Part shown: piece by piece, positions 44,301 through 52,122 of the stretch
Layout: each line of letters starts with the position of its first letter
How positions within the stretch are numbered: position 1 is the first letter of the stretch
DNA from: Pseudaminobacter soli (ex Li et al. 2025)
Lineage (GTDB): Bacteria; Pseudomonadota; Alphaproteobacteria; Rhizobiales; Rhizobiaceae
Assembly (NCBI RefSeq): GCF_003012705.1
Contig: NZ_PXYL01000011.1
Location: 62,001 to 126,000 of the forward strand
Direction: 5' to 3'
DNA: 64,000 nucleotides
Program-made: the position numbers and the translations under genes
The notes under the pieces: model-generated
Database searches by the model: none
The model's input: only the letters and a program-made list of their open reading frames with translations
What the model was told of the DNA's origin: nothing

Positions 44301-46688
44301 ATGTCCGTCCGGAAAGACGCCGAAATCATCAAGCTCGATGCCGCCTGCTGCGGCCACGACCATGCCGAGAAGTCGGCAAGGGCGCAGCCTGAGCACGATC
44401 ACGAGGCGCACGGGCACAAGCATGACCACGATCATTCGCACAAACATGGCCACGCCTGCTGCGGCCACGATCATTCTCATGACCACGATGCACTGAATGC
44501 CGATATCACCGCAGCGCCGGTGGTTTCGGGGCGAAGCTTCCGGGTGTTCGGATTGGACTGCGCAGAGGAAGTGGCGACGCTCAAGTCGGCCGTCGGGCCG
44601 GTGGTCGGCGGCGCCGCGCACCTGGCTTTCGACGTTTTGAACGGCCGCATGACCGTTCTCGCCAGCGCGGGATCGATCCAGAGCGGTACGATCATGTCGG
44701 CCATTGCCGCCACCGGCATGCGGGCCGAGCCATGGCAGGAAGGCGCACCGCCGGCCAAGGATTCGCGGCTGGCCGAGCAAAAACTGTTCACCGCGCTGAG
44801 CGGCCTGTTCCTGATTGCCGGCTTTGTCATCCATGTCATGACCTCGCCGGGGCAATCCTTCCTCGAGATCATGGGTTTTCACCACCCGGAGGGCACGCCG
44901 CTCGCCGAGCAGGTGGCGCTGATCCTATCGGTGATCACTGGCGCGCGCTTCGTCGCGATCAAGGCCTGGTATGCGCTCAAGCGGATGTCGCCGGACATGA
45001 ACCTGCTGATGATGGTGGCCGTGGCCGGCGCGCTGATCATCGGCGAATGGTTCGAGGCGGCCACCGTCGCCTTCCTGTTTGCCCTGTCGCTGATGCTGGA
45101 AAGCTGGAGCGTCGGCCGCGCGCGCAATGCCGTGTCCGCCTTGCTGGATCTGGCGCCGCCGCTGGTGCGGGTGAAGGATGCGAATGGCGAGCGCGAGGTG
45201 AAGGCGGCCGATGTGCCAGTCGGCGCCCGTTTCATCGTGCGCGGCGGAGACCGCATCGCGCTCGATGGCCGTATCGTTTCGGGCGCCAGCGCCGTCAACC
45301 AGGCACCGATCACCGGCGAGAGCATCCCTGTCAGCAAGGAGCCGGGCGACGAGGTGTTTGCCGGCACCATCAATGGCGAGGGGCTGCTGGAAGTCGAGTC
45401 GACCAAGCCGGCGACGGACACGGCACTCGCGCGCATCATCCGCATGGTTTCCGATGCGCATAGCCGCCGCGCGGCGGTGGAACAGTGGGTCGAGCGTTTT
45501 GCGCGCGTCTACACGCCTGCAGTGATGGTGCTGTCGCTGCTGGTGTTCGTCGTGCCGCCGTTGCTGTTCGGCGGCGAATGGCGGGCATGGTTCTACAATG
45601 CGCTGGTGCTGCTGGTCATTGCCTGTCCCTGTGCGCTGGTCATTTCCACGCCGGTGTCGATCGTCGCCGCGCTCGCCTCGGCCGCGCGCAATGGCGTGCT
45701 CATCAAGGGCGGCACCTTCATCGAGCTGCCCTCGAAGCTGAAGGCGCTGGCCATGGACAAGACCGGCACGCTGACCAAGGGCGAGCCGCAGGTGACGCAT
45801 GTCATCCCGCTTTCGGGCCACGATGAGAAGGAATTGCTGCAACGCGCAGGGGCGCTCGAGGCGCGCAGCTCGCATCCGCTGGCAGACGCCATCATGCGCT
45901 ACATGAAGGAGAAGGGCGTCGCGCCGATTGCGGCGGAAGACGTAAAACTGCTGCCCGGTCAGGGCGTGCAGGGCGTCTTCAACGGCAAGACCTATTGGCT
46001 GGGCTCCTGGCGCTATGCAGTCGCACGCGGGCAGGCAACCGATGCCGTCGCCGCGCGCATCGCTGAGTTGGAACAGGCCGGCGCAACCACGGTCGTCATC
46101 GGCAATGACGAGCACCTCTGCGGCATCGTCGCGCTGGCCGACACCATTCGGCCGGAGGCCAAGGCGATCCTGTCTGCGCTGCATGCCGAGGGTATCAAGG
46201 AAGTGGTGATGCTGACCGGCGACAACCGCACGGCCGCCGAAAGCGTGGCGCGGCAGGTTGGCATCGACACGGTCAGGGCCGAGCTTCTGCCCGAGCAGAA
46301 GGTGGCGGCCATCGACGAGCTGACCAAGCGCCATCCGATGGTTGCTATGATCGGCGACGGCGTTAACGACGCGCCAGCCATGGCCCGCGCCAATTTCGGC
46401 ATCGCCATGGGGGCGATCGGCTCCGATGCGGCCATCGAGACGGCGGATATTGCGCTGATGACCGACGATCTCTCCAAGGTGCCGTGGCTGGTGCGCCATT
46501 CGCGCCGCGCCATGGGCGTCATCCGGCAGAACATCGTCTTCGCGCTCGGCGTCAAGGCGCTGTTCGTGGCGCTGACGGCCTTCGGCATCGCCACCATGTG
46601 GGGCGCGATAGCTGCGGATGTCGGCGCCTCGTTGCTGGTCGTCGGCAACGCCTTGCGCTTGCTGAGCGGCAAAACGCAAGGCGCCTGA
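44301..46688 (+). CDS. Heavy-metal P1B-type ATPase (Zn/Cd/Pb exporter) with His-rich N-terminus
   Basis: This is an inner-membrane metal efflux ATPase of 795 aa. Residues 15-63 are extremely His-rich (16 His) with two copies of ACCGHDH. A degenerate HMA domain follows with a single Cys (GLDCAEE, Cys87). Membrane helices surround the ion motif CPC (ACPCALVIS). The phosphorylation site is DKTGTLTKGE, the actuator TGES and the hinge GDGVNDAP. The type is ZntA/CadA-like, supported by the MerR regulator with Cys/His tail. The start is ATG 44301 with an AGGAGC ribosome site. Confidence 0.95.
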   Translation: MSVRKDAEIIKLDAACCGHDHAEKSARAQPEHDHEAHGHKHDHDHSHKHGHACCGHDHSHDHDALNADITAAPVVSGRSFRVFGLDCAEEVATLKSAVGPVVGGAAHLAFDVLNGRMTVLASAGSIQSGTIMSAIAATGMRAEPWQEGAPPAKDSRLAEQKLFTALSGLFLIAGFVIHVMTSPGQSFLEIMGFHHPEGTPLAEQVALILSVITGARFVAIKAWYALKRMSPDMNLLMMVAVAGALIIGEWFEAATVAFLFALSLMLESWSVGRARNAVSALLDLAPPLVRVKDANGEREVKAADVPVGARFIVRGGDRIALDGRIVSGASAVNQAPITGESIPVSKEPGDEVFAGTINGEGLLEVESTKPATDTALARIIRMVSDAHSRRAAVEQWVERFARVYTPAVMVLSLLVFVVPPLLFGGEWRAWFYNALVLLVIACPCALVISTPVSIVAALASAARNGVLIKGGTFIELPSKLKALAMDKTGTLTKGEPQVTHVIPLSGHDEKELLQRAGALEARSSHPLADAIMRYMKEKGVAPIAAEDVKLLPGQGVQGVFNGKTYWLGSWRYAVARGQATDAVAARIAELEQAGATTVVIGNDEHLCGIVALADTIRPEAKAILSALHAEGIKEVVMLTGDNRTAAESVARQVGIDTVRAELLPEQKVAAIDELTKRHPMVAMIGDGVNDAPAMARANFGIAMGAIGSDAAIETADIALMTDDLSKVPWLVRHSRRAMGVIRQNIVFALGVKALFVALTAFGIATMWGAIAADVGASLLVVGNALRLLSGKTQGA

Positions 46689-46766
46689 GGGCAAGACTTC
46701 GTTAAGCATATGTGCCAACAATTGTCGCAGAACATGATTTGACGCCCGCAGTTCCGCCACAGATGG

Positions 46767-47825
46767 ATGGCAGGGGATTCTCGGGTGAGGGCTTTCGGGG
46801 ACGATCTGGATTTGAATCTGCTGCGTAGACTTGCTGTTCCTTTGGCTGCTCTGGCGCTTTCGACGGCGCTGGCTGGCTGCGTGACGAGTGTGCTCGATCC
46901 CAATGTGAAGGCGAGCCAGCCCATACCGGCCCAGCTGGTGAGCCAGATGATGGCCCGGCAAATGAAGCCGTCGGACCCGATCCTCGTGCGCATCTTCAAG
47001 GAAGAGAGCGAGCTGGAGATCTGGAAACGGACCGCCAGCGGCCGCTACGCTTTGCTGAAAGCCTATCCGATGTGCCGCTGGTCGGGCCAGCTCGGGCCCA
47101 AGAAGCGCAATGGCGACCGTCAGGCGCCCGAGGGCTTTTACCAGGTCACTGCCAAGATGCTGAATCCTGCATCGCAATATTACCTGTCCTTTGACATCGG
47201 CTTCCCGAACAAGCTGGAAAACGCGCTCGGATACACTGGAGAGTCGCTGATGGTGCACGGCGCCTGCTCGTCCTCGGGCTGCTATGCGATGACCGACGAC
47301 GGCGTTTCGGAAATCTATGCTGTGGTGCGCGAGGCGCTTCGGGGCGGGCAGACCTCGTTCCAGGTGCAGGCCTTCCCGTTTCGCATGACGCCGCAGAACA
47401 TGGCGCGGCATCGCGACGACCCGAACATGAAGTTCTGGAAGAACCTCAAGGAAGGCTACGACATTCTCGAGGTGAAGCGCCGGCCGCCCGTCGTTTCGGC
47501 TTGCGGCGGGCACTATGTGTTCGACGCGCAGTTCGCCAATGGCGAGCCGGAAAACCCGCTTGCCGCCTGTCCGCCGATGACGAATGCACCCGATCCGGAA
47601 TTGGTCGCCAAGCGCGATGCCGATACCCGCGCCATGGAAGCGGCGGCAAACGGCACGCTGATCTCGGCGCATGCCTATTCGGACGGCGGCATGCATCCGA
47701 GCTTCCGGACCATGCTCGAGAAGAACGGCGCCAAGGAACTGGCAAAGAAGACGTCGCGCACCCGCGTGCCGATCAGCCGGCCCGACGCGGTCCTGCTCGC
47801 CGATCAGGCCGACCAGCAGAACTGA
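46767..47825 (+). CDS. L,D-transpeptidase family lipoprotein (YafK-like)
   Basis: This is an envelope protein of 352 aa with a YkuD-type catalytic domain. The catalytic motif is seen as MVHGACSSSGCYAMTD (His and nucleophile Cys), and a substrate-side PEGFYQVT precedes it. The N-terminus has a signal with lipobox ALAGC (Cys at about 38). L,D-transpeptidases make 3-3 crosslinks in peptidoglycan or anchor outer-membrane proteins, and rhizobial species use many of them. The start ATG 46767 is uncertain; GTG 46785 is also possible. Confidence 0.88.
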   Translation: MAGDSRVRAFGDDLDLNLLRRLAVPLAALALSTALAGCVTSVLDPNVKASQPIPAQLVSQMMARQMKPSDPILVRIFKEESELEIWKRTASGRYALLKAYPMCRWSGQLGPKKRNGDRQAPEGFYQVTAKMLNPASQYYLSFDIGFPNKLENALGYTGESLMVHGACSSSGCYAMTDDGVSEIYAVVREALRGGQTSFQVQAFPFRMTPQNMARHRDDPNMKFWKNLKEGYDILEVKRRPPVVSACGGHYVFDAQFANGEPENPLAACPPMTNAPDPELVAKRDADTRAMEAAANGTLISAHAYSDGGMHPSFRTMLEKNGAKELAKKTSRTRVPISRPDAVLLADQADQQN

Positions 47826-47987
47826 CGTTCTTCAATCGGGTGGCTGTCCCAAAGGGCCGATCACATGCCATGGCTCATGGAATGGGCCTGCTCTTCGTCC
47901 TCTGGACGTGCCCGAAATGCGACCTAAACTTTTAAGGGTAACTGTCGGCATTTCAGGCATGTATTCCGTGTGCGAAGAGGGCAGTTC

Positions 47988-48557
47988 ATGTTCACTCGCC
48001 GTTCGTTCATGCTGGGGCTGGTGACCGCTGTGGCGGTGCCCCGGGCCGCATTGGCAGCCAACACCCACCACAGACATTACTCCATCAACCCGAGGTTCTC
48101 GCCGCAACAGGTCGCCTATTCGCGCGAATATGCGCCGGGCACCGTGGTGATCGATCCGCGGCAGAGGTTCCTCTTCCTGGTCATCCGCCCCAGCATTGCA
48201 CGCCGCTATGGGGTGGGAGTCGGCAGGGCTGGGCTCGAATGGTCCGGCCGTGCCGTGATCGGCCGCAAGGAACAGTGGCCGCATTGGCGGCCGACCGACG
48301 ACATGATCGAGCGCAATCCGCGCAAATACGCCAGATATGCTGACGGCGTGGACGGTGGGCCGCACAACCCGCTCGGCGCGCGCGCTCTCTATCTTTACAG
48401 CAGCGAAGGCGAGGACACGCTCTATCGCATCCATGGCACCAACGAGCCGTGGACGATCGGCCACGCGGTGTCAAACGGCTGCATCCGCATGCTCAATGAG
48501 CATGTCGTGGATCTCTATGACCGCGTAAGGATTGGAACGCCGGTCGTCGTTCTCTGA
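47988..48557 (+). CDS. L,D-transpeptidase (ErfK/YbiS type), exported
   Basis: This is an exported YkuD-domain enzyme of 189 aa. The start ATG 47988 is preceded by AGAGGGC; an in-frame GTG at 47970 is less likely. The N-terminus TRRSFMLG with a hydrophobic run ending AALA suggests a Tat-type signal. The catalytic motif is YRIHGTNEPWTIG followed by HAVSNGCIRM with the nucleophile Cys. It lies 162 bp after the other transpeptidase but is not clearly in one operon with it. Confidence 0.92.
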   Translation: MFTRRSFMLGLVTAVAVPRAALAANTHHRHYSINPRFSPQQVAYSREYAPGTVVIDPRQRFLFLVIRPSIARRYGVGVGRAGLEWSGRAVIGRKEQWPHWRPTDDMIERNPRKYARYADGVDGGPHNPLGARALYLYSSEGEDTLYRIHGTNEPWTIGHAVSNGCIRMLNEHVVDLYDRVRIGTPVVVL

Positions 48558-48661
48558 AATCGCCTCTGGACGATCTGATTTTGTGGCCGCTCGCATGGCG
48601 GGCGGCCACCTTGGCGTTTGAGTTGAGGCTTTGCGAGAGGTGAGGCGAGAACGCCCTTTCG

Positions 48662-48695
48662 ATGGGTCCCTCGATCATATGGTCGAGGGACCCAT
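48662..48695. terminator. 13-bp hairpin downstream of BA14K gene 1
   Basis: A perfect 13-bp stem (48662-48674 with 48683-48695) has an 8-nt loop. It lies 7 bp beyond the stop codon of the leftward BA14K gene and 105 bp after the convergent transpeptidase. No U-tract follows on either strand. Confidence 0.6.
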
Positions 48696-48702
48696 GCGCC
48701 GG

Positions 48703-49047
48703 TCAACGGCCGCAGAAATGCGGCTGACCAGTGGAGTCGATGAAGTACCCGGTATTGGCATTGAAGGTGTGATAGCGGTTCTGGCAGTAGTTGAACCATT
48801 CGGGCGACCAGGGCTGCAGTGCCGTCGTCACGTAGCCGGGGCCGTAGAGCGGCATGGTTGCCGCTGCTCCCGGAGCGTACAGCGGTGCAGTGCCGACATA
48901 GGCGCCGGAGGGCGGATACAACGGCTGCGTGGCGGTGTAGCCGGGGAACAGACCCCACCAGTTGGCATTTGCCGGTGGAGCGGATGCGGTCAGTGTGGTC
49001 GCAGCCAAAACTGCGGCGAGAGCGGTGGTCTTGAGAGGACTAATCAT
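48703..49047 (-). CDS. BA14K family protein, array copy 1
   Basis: This is a small exported protein of 114 aa. The start ATG 49047 (MISPLKTT) follows GAGAAGGAG; a signal peptide of about 28 residues ends in ANA. A Pro/Tyr-rich spacer with PLYPPSGAYVGTAPLYAPG precedes the C-terminal BA14K motif WSPEWFNYCQNRYHTFN and ending QPHFCGR, whose two Cys probably pair. BA14K proteins are Brucella-type immunoreactive, lectin-like proteins. It is one of five tandem paralogues and lacks the glycine-rich membrane segment of copies 2, 3 and 5. Confidence 0.9.
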   Translation of the reverse strand: MISPLKTTALAAVLAATTLTASAPPANANWWGLFPGYTATQPLYPPSGAYVGTAPLYAPGAAATMPLYGPGYVTTALQPWSPEWFNYCQNRYHTFNANTGYFIDSTGQPHFCGR

Positions 49048-49110
49048 CACAATCTCCTTCTCGCAGACCCGCATCGGATGGCGGGTAAAGCATTAATGCT
49101 ATGGGGAAAG

Positions 49111-49170
49111 AGATAAGGGGGTAGGGTCGGTCGGCAAGGAACTCGACTGACTTCGCGCCCAATTGTGAAC
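49111..49170 (-). promoter_or_regulatory. Shared-type promoter of BA14K copy 1
   Basis: Read leftward: GTTCACAATT (49161-49170), a 20-bp gap, TCCTTGCCG (49132-49140), a 14-bp gap, then CTTATCT (49111-49117). The same three blocks at almost the same spacing precede copies 2, 3 and 4. TCCTTGCCG and CTTATCT fit -35 and -10 elements; the upstream block may bind an activator. Confidence 0.6.
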
Positions 49171-49195
49171 GAGCGCGCAAACTTCTTGGTTGCTG

Positions 49196-49222
49196 CGGTT
49201 CCCCGCGCCTTGCGGGGAACCG
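49196..49222. terminator. Hairpin downstream of BA14K copy 2
   Basis: A perfect 11-bp stem CGGTTCCCCGC/GCGGGGAACCG with a 5-nt loop lies 19 bp after the copy 2 stop. Near-copies follow the next two genes of the array, so it is part of a repeated unit. No U-tract was seen. Confidence 0.65.
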
Positions 49223-49241
49223 TTGTTTGATTGTCCGGGGG

Positions 49242-49664
49242 TCAACGGCCGCAGAAATGTGGCTGGCCAGTGGAGTCGATGAAGTAGCCGGTACGGGGAT
49301 TGAACGTGCGATAGCGGTTCTGGCAGTAATTCATCCATTCAGGCGACCACGCCACCAGCGCCGTCGTCACATAGCCGGGGCCGTAGAGCGGCATGGCTGC
49401 CACCGCACCCGGAGCGTACAGCGGTGCCGTGCCGACATAGGCGCCGGAGGGCGGGTATAAAGGCTGCACGCCGGCATAGGCGGGGGACGCGCCCCACCAG
49501 TTGTTGTGCCAGTTGGCCGCCCCTAGCAGCAAGGCGCCCGCGGCGACGCCTCCTACGATCCACCATGCTGCCGCAGGATTTGCTTCTGCCCGTGGGACAG
49601 ATGCGGTCAGTGTGGTCGCAGCCAAAGCTGCGGCGAGAACAGTGGTCTTGAGAGGACTAATCAT
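49242..49664 (-). CDS. BA14K family protein, array copy 2
   Basis: This is an exported protein of 140 aa, start ATG 49664 (MISPLKTT) with the array's GAGAAGGAG site. A signal peptide is followed by a glycine/alanine-rich hydrophobic stretch (IVGGVAAGALLLGAA) that may anchor it, then the PLYPPSGAYVGTAPLYAPG spacer and the BA14K end WSPEWMNYCQNRYRTFN. It is nearly identical to copy 1 at the C-terminus, showing recent duplication. Confidence 0.9.
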   Translation of the reverse strand: MISPLKTTVLAAALAATTLTASVPRAEANPAAAWWIVGGVAAGALLLGAANWHNNWWGASPAYAGVQPLYPPSGAYVGTAPLYAPGAVAAMPLYGPGYVTTALVAWSPEWMNYCQNRYRTFNPRTGYFIDSTGQPHFCGR

Positions 49665-49727
49665 CACAATCTCCTTCTCGCAAACCCGCATTGAACGGCG
49701 GGTAAAGCTCTAATGCTATGGGGAAAG

Positions 49728-49787
49728 AGATAAGGGGGCAGTGTCGGACGGCAAGGAATTCAACCGGCTTTGGGCTCAATTGTGAAC
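49728..49787 (-). promoter_or_regulatory. Shared-type promoter of BA14K copy 2
   Basis: Read leftward: GTTCACAATT (49778-49787), a 20-bp gap, TCCTTGCCG (49749-49757), a 14-bp gap, CTTATCT (49728-49734). The spacing is identical to copy 1. Confidence 0.6.
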
Positions 49788-49821
49788 GACTACGCAAACG
49801 TTGCCGCTTGTTGTTTGCGAT

Positions 49822-49846
49822 GGCTCCCCGCGTCTTGCGGGGAACC
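49822..49846. terminator. Hairpin downstream of BA14K copy 3
   Basis: The stem CCCCGC/GCGGGG (49826-49831 with 49837-49842) is extended by flanking pairs with one mismatch. It follows the copy 3 stop by 19 bp and repeats the hairpin after copy 2. Confidence 0.6.
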
Positions 49847-49865
49847 GTCGTTCAATTGTCCGGAG

Positions 49866-50285
49866 TCAACCGTGGCAGAAATGCCGCCGGCCATCCGCAC
49901 CGATAAAGGTGCCGGTGCCGGGATCAAATGTCCGGTAGCGGCTCTCGCAGTAGGAGAGCCAACCAGCCGACCGGGGCTGGCTCGGCACGGTCGCGGCAGT
50001 GGCAGGAGCGTATAGCGGCGCCGTGCCGACATAGGTCACGCCATATGTGGGCGGCGTGCCTGCGTAAGCGGGAGCATAGAGGGGCTGGGTGCCGGAATAT
50101 GCCGGTGCTGCGTAAGCTCCATGCCAGCGGGGATAGCTTAGCGCGCCGACCAGTAATGCGCCTGCCGCGACGCCGCCAACGATGGCCCAAGCCACGGCCG
50201 GGTTGGCGTTCGCCGTTTGCGCGGAGGTCAATGTGGTCGCGGCAACGGCCGCGGCGAGAACAGTGGTCTTGAGAGGACTCATCAT
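49866..50285 (-). CDS. BA14K family protein, array copy 3
   Basis: This is an exported protein of 139 aa. GTG, ATG, ATG codons follow one another at 50288-50280; ATG 50285 is favoured by comparison with the other copies. A signal peptide, hydrophobic IVGGVAAGALLVGAL stretch, Ala/Pro/Tyr-rich spacer and BA14K end (WLSYCESRYRTFDPGTG, then HFCHG) follow. The C-terminus is less like copies 1 and 2, so this duplication is older. Confidence 0.88.
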   Translation of the reverse strand: MMSPLKTTVLAAAVAATTLTSAQTANANPAVAWAIVGGVAAGALLVGALSYPRWHGAYAAPAYSGTQPLYAPAYAGTPPTYGVTYVGTAPLYAPATAATVPSQPRSAGWLSYCESRYRTFDPGTGTFIGADGRRHFCHG

Positions 50286-50340
50286 CACAATCTCCTTCTC
50301 GCAAACCCGCTTATATTAGCGAGTCAAGATGTAAGGAGAC

Positions 50341-50399
50341 AGGTAAGCAAGCTGGAGCGGACTGCAAGGAAATCGGCGTCCGCGGGGCGAATTGTGAAT
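50341..50399 (-). promoter_or_regulatory. Shared-type promoter of BA14K copy 3
   Basis: Read leftward: ATTCACAATT (50390-50399), a 19-bp gap, TCCTTGCAG (50362-50370), a 14-bp gap, CTTACCT (50341-50347). Confidence 0.55.
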
Positions 50400-50420
50400 G
50401 GGCCTAAAACAACCTCCCGT

Positions 50421-50453
50421 TCATGGTCCCCCGCGCCTTGCGGGGAACCATGA
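50421..50453. terminator. Hairpin downstream of BA14K copy 4
   Basis: A stem of 14 positions with one mismatch (50421-50434 with 50440-50453) and a 5-nt loop contains the same CCCCGC/GCGGGG core as the hairpins after copies 2 and 3. It follows the copy 4 stop by 39 bp. Confidence 0.65.
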
Positions 50454-50492
50454 CAGACTGATCGTCGTCAAATCCGCGTTTGCTCGCGGAAC

Positions 50493-50966
50493 TCACCTGC
50501 AGAAATGCAGCTGGCCGTCATGGCCGCCAAAGGTGCCTGTGCTCGCGTTGAACGTGCGATAGCGGTCATGACAATAGCGGTACCATTCCGCCGACCATGG
50601 CTGGGGTCCCATCGCTGGCCCGGGGGCGGTGATCCCATAGACGTGGGATGGAGCAGTGATCCCATAGGCAGGGGCCGGGGCCGGGGCAGGGGCTGGAGCG
50701 ACAGGCGCCGGCGCGACCGGGGCCGGAGCGGCCATTCCGTAAGCATAGCCCGGCGCAGTCATTCCATAGGCCCAGGCCGGTGCGGTGATCCCATAGTTCG
50801 CCGCAACGTCGCCCGGGTTCACCGCCAGGCTGCCGTTCGGGAGCCTGTAGAGATCGTAGGAAGGGTAGACAGTAGTGAATTCATCGGCATTTGCCGACTG
50901 CGCGCAGACCAGCGAAGTCGCACATATGGCTGCGGCAAGGGCGGCGGTCTTGAGAGGGCTAATCAT
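50493..50966 (-). CDS. BA14K family protein, array copy 4 with Ala-Pro repeat
   Basis: This is an exported protein of 157 aa, start ATG 50966 (MISPLKTA) with the GAGAAGGAG site. Instead of the glycine-rich stretch it has a repeat region of ITAPAWAYGM-like units (YGITAP, YGMTAP, YGMAAP, YGITAP) and an APAPVAPAPV Pro-rich run. The BA14K end is WSAEWYRYCHDRYRTFN with a final HFCR. The repeats suggest slippage-driven length variation. Confidence 0.9.
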   Translation of the reverse strand: MISPLKTAALAAAICATSLVCAQSANADEFTTVYPSYDLYRLPNGSLAVNPGDVAANYGITAPAWAYGMTAPGYAYGMAAPAPVAPAPVAPAPAPAPAPAYGITAPSHVYGITAPGPAMGPQPWSAEWYRYCHDRYRTFNASTGTFGGHDGQLHFCR

Positions 50967-51021
50967 GACAATCTCCTTCTCGCAAACCCGCTTTGGGTGT
51001 GGGGGTAAGCTATAAGGAGAG

Positions 51022-51080
51022 ACATAAGGGAGGGGCTTTGGACTACAAGGAATGCGGTACCCCTACCCGGAAAAGTGAAC
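51022..51080 (-). promoter_or_regulatory. Shared-type promoter of BA14K copy 4
   Basis: Read leftward: GTTCACTTTT (51071-51080), a 19-bp gap, TCCTTGTAG (51043-51051), a 14-bp gap, CTTATGT (51022-51028). It is the most diverged of the four promoter copies. Confidence 0.5.
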
Positions 51081-51113
51081 AGCGGTGCCGGTGTTTTTCC
51101 GCACCTCGGCCTA

Positions 51114-51147
51114 CGGCAATTCCCCACACTTTGTCAGGGAATTGCCG
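51114..51147. terminator. Hairpin downstream of BA14K copy 5
   Basis: A perfect 11-bp stem CGGCAATTCCC/GGGAATTGCCG with a 12-nt loop lies 24 bp beyond the stop codon of copy 5. It occupies the position of the other array hairpins although its sequence differs. Confidence 0.6.
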
Positions 51148-51170
51148 GTGTTCATGGGCCTCAGGCGGGA

Positions 51171-51599
51171 TTAGCTGGCGGTGCAGAAGTGCTGCAGGCC
51201 GTCATTGCCGGTAAAGGTGCCCGAACGCGAGTTGAACGAGCGGTAGCGGTTTTCGCAGTAGCGATACCATGCCGGCGACCAGGGCTCGAGAGAACCGCCG
51301 CGGACGTAGACCGGGGCAGGGCGCCGGACATAGCGATAGCTCGGCTCCTCATAGACGTAGTCCGGCTCGTAATAGGGATCGGCCGGCTCATAGTAGCGTG
51401 GCTCCGAGGCCGCATTTGCGGCACCTACGGCAAGGGCGCCGACCGCCAGTCCGAGAACGCCGGCCGCAACGATGTCGCCGGTGCGGTCGCGATGGCCGTA
51501 GTGACGCCAGCGCTCGCCGGCATTCGCGGCTGGCAGCGACGCCAGCGTGGTCGCAGCCACGGCGATGCCGAGAACGGTGGTCTTGAGAAAGCGGTTCAT
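51171..51599 (-). CDS. BA14K family protein, array copy 5
   Basis: This is an exported protein of 142 aa, start ATG 51599 (MNRFLKTTVLG). After the signal peptide come RWRHYGHRDRTGD, a glycine/alanine-rich hydrophobic stretch, a Tyr/Glu/Pro-rich segment (PADPYYEPDYVYEEP) and the BA14K end WSPAWYRYCENRYRSFN with HFCTAS. It is the founder-like, most divergent copy and lacks the shared promoter blocks of copies 1-4. Confidence 0.9.
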   Translation of the reverse strand: MNRFLKTTVLGIAVAATTLASLPAANAGERWRHYGHRDRTGDIVAAGVLGLAVGALAVGAANAASEPRYYEPADPYYEPDYVYEEPSYRYVRRPAPVYVRGGSLEPWSPAWYRYCENRYRSFNSRSGTFTGNDGLQHFCTAS

Positions 51600-51909
51600 G
51601 ATGGTCTCCTTCGCGTACCCGCCACTTCGGTTTAGATGCGGCCCAAGCGTTCGTCAGAGACATAATGTGCTCAGCCTGAACGCAGGCTGAACGGCTTCTT
51701 GCGGCTCAAATCGAGGCAGAGAAAGGCGGGAAGGAGGCGGAAAAAAGAATTCCGCTACCGCCTTCGACCGTCAGGTCGGGCGGCAAAATCGCCCCACGAT
51801 CTGCAAACGCCGGCGCGGCTTTGCGTCGGGAGCTGCCGCCCATGTCGGGCGTATGGAAAATTGCGACAGGCGGCCTTCTGGCCGCCCATCGCAAAGGCTG
51901 TGAGCCAGA
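51600..51909. other. Intergenic region with hairpins between BA14K copy 5 and cspA
   Basis: This 310-bp region holds the copy 5 promoter area, a small hairpin TCAGCCTG-aacg-CAGGCTGA (51671-51690) and the csp terminator at 51857-51894. Two short open frames here have no ribosome site or familiar sequence and are not called. Confidence 0.5.
51857..51894 (-). terminator. Rho-independent terminator of the cold-shock gene
   Basis: The stem GGCGGCC/GGCCGCC (51869-51875 with 51880-51886) is extended past a 2x2 internal loop by TTGCGA/TCGCAA. On the minus strand it is followed directly by TTTT. It lies 16 bp after the csp stop codon. Confidence 0.8.
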
Positions 51910-52122
51910 TTAGCCCACCGTCAGATTAACTGCCTTGGGTCCCTTACCGCGCTTGTCCGGCTCGGTTTCGAAGGTCACTTTCTGCCCGTCTTCCAGTCCG
52001 GGTAGGCCAGAGGCCTGCACGGCCGAGATGTGAACGAAAACATCCTTGGCGCCATCATCCGGCGTAATGAAGCCGAAGCCTTTGGCATGGTTGAAGAATT
52101 TAACGGTGCCGGTCTGCGGCAT
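51910..52122 (-). CDS. Cold-shock protein (CspA family), copy 1
   Basis: This is a 70-aa single OB-fold RNA chaperone. RNP1 is seen as KGFGFI and RNP2 as VFVHI, both intact. The start ATG 52122 follows AAGGAGTTACCC. It is 78% or so alike to the second copy at 52573 by eye. Function in RNA melting at low temperature or stress is typical for the family; a long upstream gap may hold a regulatory leader. Confidence 0.95.
   Translation of the reverse strand: MPQTGTVKFFNHAKGFGFITPDDGAKDVFVHISAVQASGLPGLEDGQKVTFETEPDKRGKGPKAVNLTVG

Noticed and set aside
44925-47696. 923-codon open frame opposite the P-type ATPase and transpeptidase
   Set aside because: It spans two unrelated real genes on the other strand and has no domain, so it is a GC-driven shadow.
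48703-51599. Tandem repeats at first sight resembling a CRISPR or satellite array
   Set aside because: The repeating unit is about 600 bp and contains a complete gene with its own promoter and hairpin. There are no short direct repeats with unique spacers.
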